A stretch of 39,574 bases of DNA, taken from the NCBI RefSeq assembly GCF_002198655.1, contig NZ_MWLN01000168.1:36911-76484 (forward strand), read 5' to 3'. Below, one piece after another: positions 31,753-39,490 of the stretch (position 1 is the stretch's first letter; each line of letters opens with the position of its first letter). A program made the position numbers and the translations under genes. This stretch comes from Kineosporia sp. A_224. Its GTDB lineage: Bacteria; Actinomycetota; Actinomycetes; Actinomycetales; Kineosporiaceae. The notes beneath the pieces are model-generated. The model did not search any database. It saw only the letters and a list, made by a program, of their open reading frames with translations, and was not told where the DNA came from.

Positions 31753-33062
31753 GTCGTGTCTCCCATGACGAAGGCTGTGTGGATGTAGGGGCCTGCGGGG
31801 CCGATCTTGATGCTGAGGGCGAGTTGGTGCCCCACGTCGACCTCGAAGCCGTCAGGCGCTCTTCTCATCACTTCACCGATCGGAGTCGGTGACATGTAAG
31901 CGATGTGCAGCTCGGACCCCACTGGTTGATGGACGAAGTCGCGCAGATCGATCTGGTTGACCCGGAGCGCATCCGTGATCACCGTCTCGGCGGTTGCCCG
32001 GTCGGTGAACCGGGATGCCTCCCGTGGCGGGACACCACGTCCCGGATCGTCGATCAGGGTGCCGTAGGTCAGCCGGTCCATGAGGTAGTCGTCGTCGACG
32101 TCGACGTGTCTGCGCAGGGCGTGGCCGTACTCGTAGTGCTCGTGCCGGGAGAGGTCGACACCATCGAGCATCTCGTCGACCGTCTGGAGCTGTGGCTTCG
32201 GTGCGTCCGGGTCGGCGATGTTCTTCGCGAACCGCAGCCGGCCGACGTCCTCCCCGAGCCCGAGCCATCGAGGCCCGGGGAGGAACATCGCCGCGAGGCC
32301 GCCTGCGGCCTCGCCGTAGTGGCCGCTCTCCCAGGCGTCGACGTCGGCGACGTCGGCCAGGGCGCCGAGCGGGTCGTCGGCGACGGCGCCCAGGGTGTCG
32401 GCCGTCGCGCCCGGGAGCCCGGACACGTTGTCCCACCAGCGGTCCCGGTCGACGAACGCGAGCCCGGTCAGCGCCCAGGCGGCGGTCGCCGGGCCGGCCA
32501 CGTAGCCGTCCCAGGCGGCCTGCATCGCGCCCTCGACCTGGTCCTGCCCGTCGAGCGGTCGGTCGACGACGACGTCCCGGAGCGCGACGAGCCGCCGAGC
32601 CGCGACGTCGACCGCCTGCCAGTAGGCGTCACGGGCGACGTGCCACTGCCGGTAGGTCTCGTCGACCTCCGCCTGCAGCGCCGCGTCGAGGACCGGGTCG
32701 TAGGCGAGCGCCGCCGCGGCGTCGACCCGGCGCTGCAGGTCCGTCATCCGCTCGGCGATGATGCGCATCGACACGAGGGCCGGCCCGGCCTCCCGGAGCC
32801 AGCCGAGGACGACCGCCGCACCGGTGGACGCGAGCTCGGCGATCTCGTTGCTGCGCCGGGTCATCCGCTCCCGCACGCGCCGGTACCCGTCGGCCGCGTC
32901 GCCCGTCCAGCAGACGGCCGACGTCGGCGTCGCGGACAGTGCGTCAGCCGCTGCGAGGGCCGACCGTGCGACCGACGTCAGACCGGCCGCCGCGTCCCAC
33001 GCGGCCCCCGGATCGGCGGAGGGCACGACGAGCCCGTCCGCATCGGTCGGCATCCTGATCAT
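31749..33062 (-). CDS. WXG-type polymorphic toxin with RNase A-like C-terminal domain
   Basis: 437-residue toxin. The N-terminal about 170 residues are helical with the WXG motif in VCWTGDAADGYRRVRERM (W52-T-G54), as in type VII-secreted LXG/WXG effectors. A linker follows (about 170-300). The C-terminal 130 residues form an RNase A-like CdiA-CT domain: HALRRHVDVDDDYLMDRL with the expected catalytic His and Arg, SRFTDRATAETVITDALRV, and the final GPYIHTAFVMG where relatives have Thr-x-Tyr but this one has Thr-x-Phe. ATG 33062 lies 8 nt after -10 TACGGT (33071-33076), so it is likely leaderless. G+C falls from about 73 percent in the N-terminal part to about 57 percent in the toxin tip. No secretion genes are nearby. 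Confidence 0.8.
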   Translation of the reverse strand: MIRMPTDADGLVVPSADPGAAWDAAAGLTSVARSALAAADALSATPTSAVCWTGDAADGYRRVRERMTRRSNEIAELASTGAAVVLGWLREAGPALVSMRIIAERMTDLQRRVDAAAALAYDPVLDAALQAEVDETYRQWHVARDAYWQAVDVAARRLVALRDVVVDRPLDGQDQVEGAMQAAWDGYVAGPATAAWALTGLAFVDRDRWWDNVSGLPGATADTLGAVADDPLGALADVADVDAWESGHYGEAAGGLAAMFLPGPRWLGLGEDVGRLRFAKNIADPDAPKPQLQTVDEMLDGVDLSRHEHYEYGHALRRHVDVDDDYLMDRLTYGTLIDDPGRGVPPREASRFTDRATAETVITDALRVNQIDLRDFVHQPVGSELHIAYMSPTPIGEVMRRAPDGFEVDVGHQLALSIKIGPAGPYIHTAFVMGDTT

Positions 33063-33182
33063 GGCGCCGAACCGTAGCCGGACCGGACGACAGGACGTCG
33101 AGCGTTGTCCACAGGCCTTGCGTGAGAGCGGGGTTGTCCACAGGTGACTGATGTCGTGATCACAAACGAGTGGTGCGGCGTC

Positions 33183-33195
33183 TAGGGTGTGGCGG
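33183..33195 (+). promoter_or_regulatory. -10 hexamer of a leaderless promoter
   Basis: TAGGGT at 33183-33188 is followed by 7 nt and ATG 33196. The divergent toxin gene has its own -10 at 33071-33076, so the 133-bp gap holds two back-to-back promoters. Confidence 0.5.
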
Positions 33196-33825
33196 ATGGA
33201 CGGGAAGATCATCGGTCGCCATCCGTTCTGGGGCATGGCGATCGCGGTTAGCGCAATCGTGGTCTGCGTCGTTGTCGCTGGTCAGGTTCTTGCCGGCAAC
33301 ACGTCGGGTGATTCGACGCCCGGGCAGACTGCTACGAGCTCTTCCGTCGCTGAATCCTCGGTCGACCCGACGAGTAGTCAGTCGCCCGTGGAAAGAGCTG
33401 TGATCGTTCCGTTTCCCCTAGCTGCCAAGCAGAGGTCTAAGGCCGGCGCGGAAGCCTTCTATCGATACTTCATGGCGCTGTACAACTACAGTTACGACTC
33501 GCTTGACCCTGGCCCGCTGCTGGCAGTTAGTGACACGGCATGCAAGTTCTGCCTGAGCGTGAAGAAGAACGTCGAAGCGGCCAAGTCACGGGGGCAAACC
33601 TTCCGCGGTGGAGCGGTGGAGATCGAGTCCTTGGTGTCGGCGGCTGACGATGACGGCGCTGCCTACGTCATGAACGTCCTTCTTAGTCAGAAGGCCAGCG
33701 ACACTCTCGACGCCAGCGGCGTAGTCCAGGAGTCTCAACCTGCTAAGGCGACTCAGATGCAGGCTCGGGTCGTCTGGCAGTCGGGTCGTTGGCAGTTGCG
33801 AGCTGCTCGGACAGGTCGAGTGTGA
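33196..33825 (+). CDS. DUF6318-family membrane-anchored protein
   Basis: 209-residue protein with one N-terminal membrane anchor (about residues 11-33, PFWGMAIAVSAIVVCVVVAG), a Ser/Thr/Gly-rich linker, and an extracytoplasmic domain of the DUF6318 type: KAGAEAFYRYFMALYNYSYD, DTACKFCLSVKKNVEAAKSR with a close cysteine pair, TFRGGAVEIESL, and a C-terminal ARVVWQSGRWQLRAAR strand. Function unknown. The start is fixed by the leaderless promoter. G+C is about 60 percent, far below the neighbours. Its stop overlaps the start of the PKD-like gene (GTGA). The same pairing of DUF6318 and PKD-type genes is, as I recall, frequent in actinobacteria. Confidence 0.75.
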   Translation: MDGKIIGRHPFWGMAIAVSAIVVCVVVAGQVLAGNTSGDSTPGQTATSSSVAESSVDPTSSQSPVERAVIVPFPLAAKQRSKAGAEAFYRYFMALYNYSYDSLDPGPLLAVSDTACKFCLSVKKNVEAAKSRGQTFRGGAVEIESLVSAADDDGAAYVMNVLLSQKASDTLDASGVVQESQPAKATQMQARVVWQSGRWQLRAARTGRV

Positions 33826-34685
33826 CCGGACGAGTCCGCACCGCACTTGGCACTCTGCTGGCGATCTTGCTTGTGGTGCTCCCGGTGGTGCCCGCTCTCT
33901 CGCTGTCGCGAGACATCGACGCTGAGGCTGGCGACGAGGTCATCGATGTGTCAGGCGACTGGACAGATGAGGCTGGTGATTCAACCGGAGAGGGCAGTTC
34001 TCGGCCTGGCAACAGGACTATCTACGTGTTCGTACCGGCCTGCGCCGGCAATTCACCGGACAGCAGTGCTCGCAGCTACGGCCTGTGCCAAGCTGCGCTG
34101 CGGTGGTGCAGCGAAACTCCAGATGCGACGGACATCCTCTACTGGCGCTACACCGCCGTCCGTTCGCCCGACGGGTCGCAGACGCCCTGGGTCCAGTCCG
34201 GGGCGGTGTGCCTACGGCCGGGCGACGTGCCGGGCACGGCCGTCCCGGCGTTCACGCTCGCGGACTTCCGGCGGCTGCCGCTGCCCCAGGCCGGGGTGAA
34301 CGTCCAGCCGGCGAGCGGGCGGACCCTTGTCTCGGTCCCGACGAACCTCTACGCGACGAGCAGGTCGGCGACGTTCCGGGTCACGCTGCTGGGCACCCCG
34401 GTCCTCGTCCGCGCCCGGCCGACCGCGTGGGCGTGGACCTACGGCGACGGCTCGAGCCGCACGTTCTCCACGCCCGGGGCGCCGTACCCAGACCTCGGCA
34501 CGGCGCACACCTGGACCGCTCCCGGGCGCCGCACCGTCACGCTGACGACGACCTGGTCCGGCACGTACAGCGTCGCGGGCGGCCCCGCGCTGCCGGTGGA
34601 CGGGACGGCGTCCGTCGTGTCGCCGTCGCTCGACATCGTCGTCGTCGAGACCCGGGCCGAGCTCGTCGCCGACCCCCGCGAGTGA
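33822..34685 (+). CDS. Secreted or anchored protein with PKD-like domain
   Basis: 287-residue exported protein. The signal sequence TALGTLLAILLVVLPVVPAL ends near residue 27. A variable acidic region follows, then a Cys-containing domain (YVFVPACAGNSPDSSARSYG, CQAALRWCSE), and a C-terminal PKD-like beta-sandwich (TAWAWTYGDGSSRTFSTPG, HTWTAPGRRTVTLTTTWSGT). GTG 33822 is chosen for the GTGA overlap. The gene is mosaic in composition: about 63 percent G+C up to about 34140 and near 80 percent afterwards. Function unknown, probably on the cell surface with the DUF6318 partner. Confidence 0.75.
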   Translation: MTGRVRTALGTLLAILLVVLPVVPALSLSRDIDAEAGDEVIDVSGDWTDEAGDSTGEGSSRPGNRTIYVFVPACAGNSPDSSARSYGLCQAALRWCSETPDATDILYWRYTAVRSPDGSQTPWVQSGAVCLRPGDVPGTAVPAFTLADFRRLPLPQAGVNVQPASGRTLVSVPTNLYATSRSATFRVTLLGTPVLVRARPTAWAWTYGDGSSRTFSTPGAPYPDLGTAHTWTAPGRRTVTLTTTWSGTYSVAGGPALPVDGTASVVSPSLDIVVVETRAELVADPRE

Positions 34686-34721
34686 CTGCCGCCGCGGGGA
34701 TCGCGGTGCGAGGATGGCCCC

Positions 34722-35231
34722 ATGGCGGCGCGGGCGGTGTGGACCACGATCCACTCGCCCGTGGGTGAGCTCCTCCTCACCGGCGACGGCAACCACCTCA
34801 CGGGTGTCTTCTTCGAGAGCCACAAGGACGGCGTCGACGACCGGCCCGGTGCTGCCCGCCTCGGCGACCAGGCTCCGGACGACAAGGTCCTCGCCGAGAC
34901 CGCCCGTCAGCTCGGCGAGTACTTCGCCGTCGAGCGCACCGTCTTCGACCTGCCGCTCCACCCGGCCGGCACGGACTTCCAGCGCCGGGTGTGGACCGCT
35001 CTGGTCGACGTCCCCTACGGCCGCACCGTCTCGTACGGGTACATCGCGCAGCGGATCGGCCTGCTGCCCAGCGCGTCCCGCGCCGTCGGGCTCGCCAACG
35101 GCGCGAACCCGATCTCGATCGTCGTCCCCTGCCACCGGATCATCGGCGCCGACGGCTCGCTCACCGGGTACGGCGGCGGGCTCGACCGCAAGCGGTTCCT
35201 CCTCGACCTGGAGCAGGGCGTCCTCTTCTGA
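34722..35231 (+). CDS. ogt: Methylated-DNA-[protein]-cysteine S-methyltransferase
   Basis: 169-residue suicide DNA-repair protein that removes methyl groups from O6-methylguanine. The acceptor cysteine is in ISIVVPCHRIIGADGSLTGY; the DNA-binding helix-turn-helix is FQRRVWTALVDVPYGRTVSY and YIAQRIGLLPSASRAVGLAN. The N-terminal domain is short (about 75 residues), and there is no Ada regulatory domain, so it is the Ogt/AGT type. ATG 34722. It stands alone on the plus strand and is followed by the dispersed repeat. Confidence 0.95.
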   Translation: MAARAVWTTIHSPVGELLLTGDGNHLTGVFFESHKDGVDDRPGAARLGDQAPDDKVLAETARQLGEYFAVERTVFDLPLHPAGTDFQRRVWTALVDVPYGRTVSYGYIAQRIGLLPSASRAVGLANGANPISIVVPCHRIIGADGSLTGYGGGLDRKRFLLDLEQGVLF

Positions 35232-35256
35232 CGATCGCCCGGCGAACGACCAGTGC

Positions 35257-35287
35257 CTGGCTCGCTCCTGCTGGCAGAGCAAAGCAC
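35257..35287 (-). repeat. Dispersed copy of the 3477-3732 end motif
   Basis: Read on the minus strand this begins GTGCTTTGCTCTGCCA, identical over 16 nt to the left end of the 256-bp element (3476-3491). 35259-35282 matches the inner copy 3510-3533 at 22 of 24 positions. It occupies the 143-bp gap between the Ogt and flavoprotein genes. Confidence 0.75.
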
Positions 35288-35374
35288 CCGAACGAGTGAT
35301 CTTGTGCCCCGCGACCGGCCCCGTCACCCGCACCGCCGATCGAGGCCGACGCCCCGCGCGCCGATCACCTCCAC

Positions 35375-36703
35375 GTGACTGATCGCGCGCAGGCGGATGT
35401 CGTCGTCATCGGAGGCGGCCCCGCCGGGGTGGCTGCCGCTGCCTCGGCCCGCGCGGCCTCCGGCGGCTCCGCCCGGGTCGTGCTCGTGGACGACGGCGCC
35501 CACGGACCACGACCGGTCGCCGGTCGGCCCATCGCCGCGCTCCTGCGCGAGGCGGCCGCCGCCGGGCTCGGCTGGGACGCCGCGCGCACCGCCGCACGGG
35601 CCGCACTCGCCGACGCCGGGGCACCGGACGCCGCCGCGCTCGACGGCGTCCGCGTCGTCCTCGGCCGGGCGAGCCTCGCGGGGCGCGGCACCGTCGAGGT
35701 CGAGCGCGCGGGCGCGGACGCCGCGGGGGGCCTGTTGCGGATCGCGACGAAGCGGGTCGTCCTCGCCACCGGGTCCGCGCCGGCCCTCCCCGACGTCACC
35801 GGGCTCGTGGACACCCGGTACGTCACCCCGGACACCCTGCTCGACGTCGCCGACCTGCCGCCGACCGTCGCGGTCGTCGGCGCCGGCCGTCGCGGCGTCG
35901 CGCTGGCGCAGGCACTTGCCCGGTTCGGTGTCACGGTCACGCTCGTCGACGCGGAGGACCGCGTGCTGCCCGGGCTCGACGCCGACGTCTCGGCGACCAT
36001 CGAGACGGCGCTGCGCAAGGACGGCGTCCGGCTGCTCCTCGGCTCGCCGGTCGTCAAGGTCGCGCCGACCCTGGACGACGGCGCCTGGGTGGGCACCGAG
36101 GCCGGCAGCGACGTCGCGGCCGAGCTGCTCGTCGTCGCGACCGGACGGCGGGCCGACCTCGCCGGGCTCGACCTGCCGTCGGCCGGGGTCACCGTCGGCA
36201 AGGCCGGTGCTGTGACCGTCGACGACCGGCTGCGGACCTCCGAACCGAGCGTCCTCGCGGCCGGTCCGGTCGCCGGCCGGCGTCCCGACCTCGGGATGGC
36301 CCGGCTCGCCGGCGCCAACGCGGTGGCCCGGCTCCGGGCCGCCCGGTGGACCCCCGAGCCGCTCGTCCTGAGCGTCCAGACCCACCCGGCGGTCGCCGTC
36401 GTCGGGATCGGCGAGAGCGAGGCCGCGCGCACCGAGGGCGCCCGCGTCCACGAGCTCGTCGGCTCGTCCGGCCTCGTCCGGGTCGTCGTCTCCGGAGGCC
36501 GTGACCCGCGGGTGCTCGGCGCGACCGTCGTGACGACCGGTGCCGCCGACGCCGCGGCCGTCGCCGCGCTCGTCATCGCCGGCGGGCTGCCGTCGCAACG
36601 CCTCGCCGACCTCGCCGAGCCCGGGACCGCGCTCGCGACCCTCGCCGCGGCGCTCGCCCGGCCCGGCCGCCGGCCGGGGACCGCCGTCAGATCGGCGGGC
36701 TGA
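35375..36703 (+). CDS. Pyridine nucleotide-disulfide reductase-like FAD protein
   Basis: 442-residue flavoprotein of the glutathione/dihydrolipoamide reductase fold. FAD-binding VVVIGGGPAGVAAAASA is at residues 9-25, the NAD(P)-binding VAVVGAGRRGVALAQALARF near 166, the second FAD motif near residue 290 and the dimerisation domain (SVQTHPAVAVVGIGESEAAR) at the end. At the position where active disulfide enzymes have GGTCxxxxC this protein reads HGPRPVAGRPIAALL, without cysteines, so it cannot use disulfide chemistry. It may be a soluble NAD(P)H dehydrogenase or transhydrogenase. GTG 35375 lacks an obvious ribosome site. Its end overlaps the convergent patatin gene by 17 nt. Confidence 0.82.
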   Translation: MTDRAQADVVVIGGGPAGVAAAASARAASGGSARVVLVDDGAHGPRPVAGRPIAALLREAAAAGLGWDAARTAARAALADAGAPDAAALDGVRVVLGRASLAGRGTVEVERAGADAAGGLLRIATKRVVLATGSAPALPDVTGLVDTRYVTPDTLLDVADLPPTVAVVGAGRRGVALAQALARFGVTVTLVDAEDRVLPGLDADVSATIETALRKDGVRLLLGSPVVKVAPTLDDGAWVGTEAGSDVAAELLVVATGRRADLAGLDLPSAGVTVGKAGAVTVDDRLRTSEPSVLAAGPVAGRRPDLGMARLAGANAVARLRAARWTPEPLVLSVQTHPAVAVVGIGESEAARTEGARVHELVGSSGLVRVVVSGGRDPRVLGATVVTTGAADAAAVAALVIAGGLPSQRLADLAEPGTALATLAAALARPGRRPGTAVRSAG

Positions 36704-39230
36704 GCCGCAGGTCCGGGTCGACGGGCGGGGCGCCGAGCTCGGCGTCCCAGTCGAGGACGCCGCCCGCGGACAGCGCCCGCAGGTGGGTGATCGTTGCCGC
36801 CGCCTCCGGCCACGACGGGTCACGGCTGCCGGCCTCGAACCCCTCGGGGAACCAGCTCGCGAGCGCCTCCGGCACCCGGTACCCGGCGGCGAGGTCGCTG
36901 TAGAGCGGCAGCCGGGCACCGATCGACAGGCTCATGCCGCGGTACTCGCGCAGCGCCGTTCGGAGCCGGATCCAGCGGTACCGGTCGGTCTGGCTCTGCC
37001 CGGAGACGCCGTCGTCCGAGCCGGTGAAGCGCAGCCGCATCGCCTCGCCGGCGGCGAAACCGCGCAGCGCGAGCGAGAGCAGCGTGCGCTGCCGGACGAA
37101 CGGCACCGGGTCCGGTCCGTCGGCGCGGTCGCCCGCGGAGACCTGGGCGACCCGGCCCCGGAAGCCCGGCAGGTCCGTCACCGAGGCGTCGCCCCACGAG
37201 CGGGCGGTGCCGAGCAGCATCCGGGCGAAGGCGCCGAGCGTCGGGACGTCCTGCCAGTGCACCGCGCGGCGCACGGCGTCCTGCTCCGGCAGCACCCAGC
37301 CCGGGCCGGCCGTCGGGGCCTCGTCCGCGGTGCGCGCGGAGGCGGCGTCGGGCCGCACGTGGAAGCCGAACGTCGGCCAGCGCGGCAGGAGCGTGTCGAA
37401 GGCGCCGACCGGCATCCCGGCCGACAGGTCGCCGTCCGCGAACCAGTGCAGGTGCACGCTGCCCTCGCCCGGGCGGTCGCGGTCGGCCTCGACCGTTGCG
37501 AGCGGCACGGCGGCGAGCAGCCCGGGCACGGCCATGCTCATCCGGACGGCGAGCGCCACGGGGACGTCCCACGGGTCCGGCAGCTCGTGGAGCTGGGAGC
37601 CCTCGTGCCGCGGGCAGGTGTGGTCCGGCTCGAGCGCCGGCGACGCCTGGACGAGGTGTGCGACGACCCGCACCGGGAGGACGGCCTCCAGGCACATCCG
37701 GCAGAACAGCAGCGGGGTGAGCCCGCGCCGCTCCAGCTCGGCGGCGCCCGGCAGCGGGAACCGGTAGGGCCGGTGCTGCGAGACGTTGGTCGTCGTGAGG
37801 AGCAGGTCGACGACGCGGTGCTCGGGGTCGGCGGCGGCGCGGCGCAGCGTCTCCTCGTCGCCCGCCCGGCGCGGCCCCACCCGGCCGAGCCACAGGTCGC
37901 CGAAGGTCAGGGACGGTCGGCCGGCGTCGGCGTCGCCGCCGATGCCGCCGTCGTGCCGCAGGCCCGCGGAGTCGAAGAGGTCCTTCGTCTCCAGCCGCTG
38001 GTCGGGGATCCCGGCGAGGTCGTCGAGCCGGTCCGCGAGCCACGTCGACAGGGCCGGGACGCCGTCGGCCGCCGGGATGCCGGCGAGGTCGTCGAGCCGC
38101 TGGGCGACCCGACGCCGGCGGCGGCGCCGCGACGTCCACTCGACAGCGGTGCCCGGCACGAGACCGAAGCCGAGGGCCGGTGCCCGCCGCGTCACGAGGT
38201 CGCGCAGGGTGAGCACGGCGACGAGCGCCGACAGCCCGGCCGCCGCGAGGGCCGCGGTCACGGCGAAGACGAGCGAGGTGACGAGCGCGAGCGGCAAGGC
38301 GAGGTCGGAGCGGACGAGGGCCGCGGTGACGAGCGCCCAGCCGACGAGCGAGCCGAGCCAGGCGGTCGCGGTCGCGACCCGCGAGCTGCCCGTGAAGCCG
38401 GCGAGCACCGCGAGCGCGACGCGGCGGCGCAGCGGCCGGCGCTCGCCCGGGGCGGCGGCACGCAGCCGCTGGACGGCGGTGAAGAGCCGGTAGAGCGTGC
38501 GGGTCTTGCCCGCCGGGCGGAGCAGCCGGGCGAGCCGCCACTGCTCGGGGCCCTCGTCGAGGGGGGTCAGACCGGCGGCGAGGCTCATCGCGTCCTGGTG
38601 GGCGACGTCCTGCCCGGCCAGCCAGCCGACCATCTCCGCGAGGCCGGCGAACCCGGGGGCCACCGAGAGCGGGTCGCGCTCGCCGGTCGGGTCCGGCGCG
38701 GCGCGGCCGATCTCGGCGGCGGCCGCCGCGGCCGCCGAGACGGCGGCGACCGAGGAGCCGCCGACCCGGCGGATCACGTAGTGCTCGGCGAGCGCGCACA
38801 CCCCGAGCGGGTAGACGACGCTCGCGGCGAGGCCGCCGCTCATCGTCAGGTCGCAGGAGTGCCGCAGGTACTGACGGACGTGCTCCGGGTCCGGGAAGTT
38901 CGACGCGGTCCGGGTCATCTCGGCCGGCGGACGCAGCAGGTGGTGTGCGTCCCGGGGGACCCCGGCGGTCGGGCTCGGGCGGCGCGGCTTCTCCTTGCCG
39001 ACCCGCCGCGGCGTGAGGATCGTCAGGTAGCGGCGGCGCTCCGCCTGCCGGCGCAGGGTGCGCCACGGCTGGGCAGGGTCGCTCAGCTCGGTGCTGGTCG
39101 TCTCCGGCTGCTCCGGCTCGGCCGGCGGCCGCGGGACGCCTCGCGCGCCCGACTTGCCGGGCTTGGCGCCGTTCGTGCCCTCGGATCCGGGAACGATGGG
39201 GGCGATCCCGGTCTCGACCGCCTCGCTCAC
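36687..39230 (-). CDS. Large patatin-like protein with membrane helices
   Basis: 847-residue protein with a split patatin-like (lipid acyl hydrolase) domain. A disordered basic N-terminus (1-100) precedes TMSGGLAASVVYPLGVCALA (oxyanion loop, about 129-148) and VIRRVGGSSVAAVSAAAA, where the GxSxG elbow is altered to GGSSVA (serines 159/160). Two to three hydrophobic helices (about 285-345) follow, then a basic cluster and a duplicated RLDDLAGIP. The catalytic aspartate is in HWFADGDLSAGMPVGAFD (D599-G600), preceded by VRMSMAVPGLLAAVP typical of patatins. GTG 39230 follows AAGGGGA. The substrate would be membrane lipid; activity is uncertain because of the altered elbow. Confidence 0.8.
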   Translation of the reverse strand: MSEAVETGIAPIVPGSEGTNGAKPGKSGARGVPRPPAEPEQPETTSTELSDPAQPWRTLRRQAERRRYLTILTPRRVGKEKPRRPSPTAGVPRDAHHLLRPPAEMTRTASNFPDPEHVRQYLRHSCDLTMSGGLAASVVYPLGVCALAEHYVIRRVGGSSVAAVSAAAAAAAEIGRAAPDPTGERDPLSVAPGFAGLAEMVGWLAGQDVAHQDAMSLAAGLTPLDEGPEQWRLARLLRPAGKTRTLYRLFTAVQRLRAAAPGERRPLRRRVALAVLAGFTGSSRVATATAWLGSLVGWALVTAALVRSDLALPLALVTSLVFAVTAALAAAGLSALVAVLTLRDLVTRRAPALGFGLVPGTAVEWTSRRRRRRRVAQRLDDLAGIPAADGVPALSTWLADRLDDLAGIPDQRLETKDLFDSAGLRHDGGIGGDADAGRPSLTFGDLWLGRVGPRRAGDEETLRRAAADPEHRVVDLLLTTTNVSQHRPYRFPLPGAAELERRGLTPLLFCRMCLEAVLPVRVVAHLVQASPALEPDHTCPRHEGSQLHELPDPWDVPVALAVRMSMAVPGLLAAVPLATVEADRDRPGEGSVHLHWFADGDLSAGMPVGAFDTLLPRWPTFGFHVRPDAASARTADEAPTAGPGWVLPEQDAVRRAVHWQDVPTLGAFARMLLGTARSWGDASVTDLPGFRGRVAQVSAGDRADGPDPVPFVRQRTLLSLALRGFAAGEAMRLRFTGSDDGVSGQSQTDRYRWIRLRTALREYRGMSLSIGARLPLYSDLAAGYRVPEALASWFPEGFEAGSRDPSWPEAAATITHLRALSAGGVLDWDAELGAPPVDPDLRLSPPI

Positions 39231-39324
39231 CCCATGTCCCCTTCCGTGCGGTCCCCGCCGAGCTCAGCCCGCGGGACCTTCCGCGACGTTCGGGACCTAC
39301 TCACCCTGCGTCAAAGCTAGAGGG

Positions 39325-39471
39325 GCACCGTGCGCCCCGACGCGCCGCACGGTGCACCCTCGGTAATTGTTGCGCGCGGGAGCGCCCGTGCCAATAACCG
39401 CAGGTCGGAAAGGTGCCGGACTTCCCTCGTCGGTGCCACCGAACTCACGCAACGTGACGATCCGTATACGG
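39325..39471. promoter_or_regulatory. Palindrome-rich region upstream of the patatin gene
   Basis: The gene-free stretch 39231-39490 holds three symmetric sites. These are a perfect 10-bp stem GCACCGTGCG / CGCACGGTGC (39325-39334, 39346-39355); an AT-rich near-inverted pair CGGTAATTG / CAATAACCG (39361-39369, 39392-39400); and a perfect palindrome CCGTATACGG (39462-39471). The AT-rich pair is the likeliest promoter or operator for the patatin gene; the first may be a terminator for the gene entering from the right. Confidence 0.4.
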
Positions 39472-39490
39472 GCCATGTGTCAGTGGCGGC

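Noticed and set aside
36540-39320. 926-codon plus-strand frame opposite the patatin gene
   Set aside because: Charged filler typical of GC-rich antisense frames; the patatin motifs and start signal are on the other strand.
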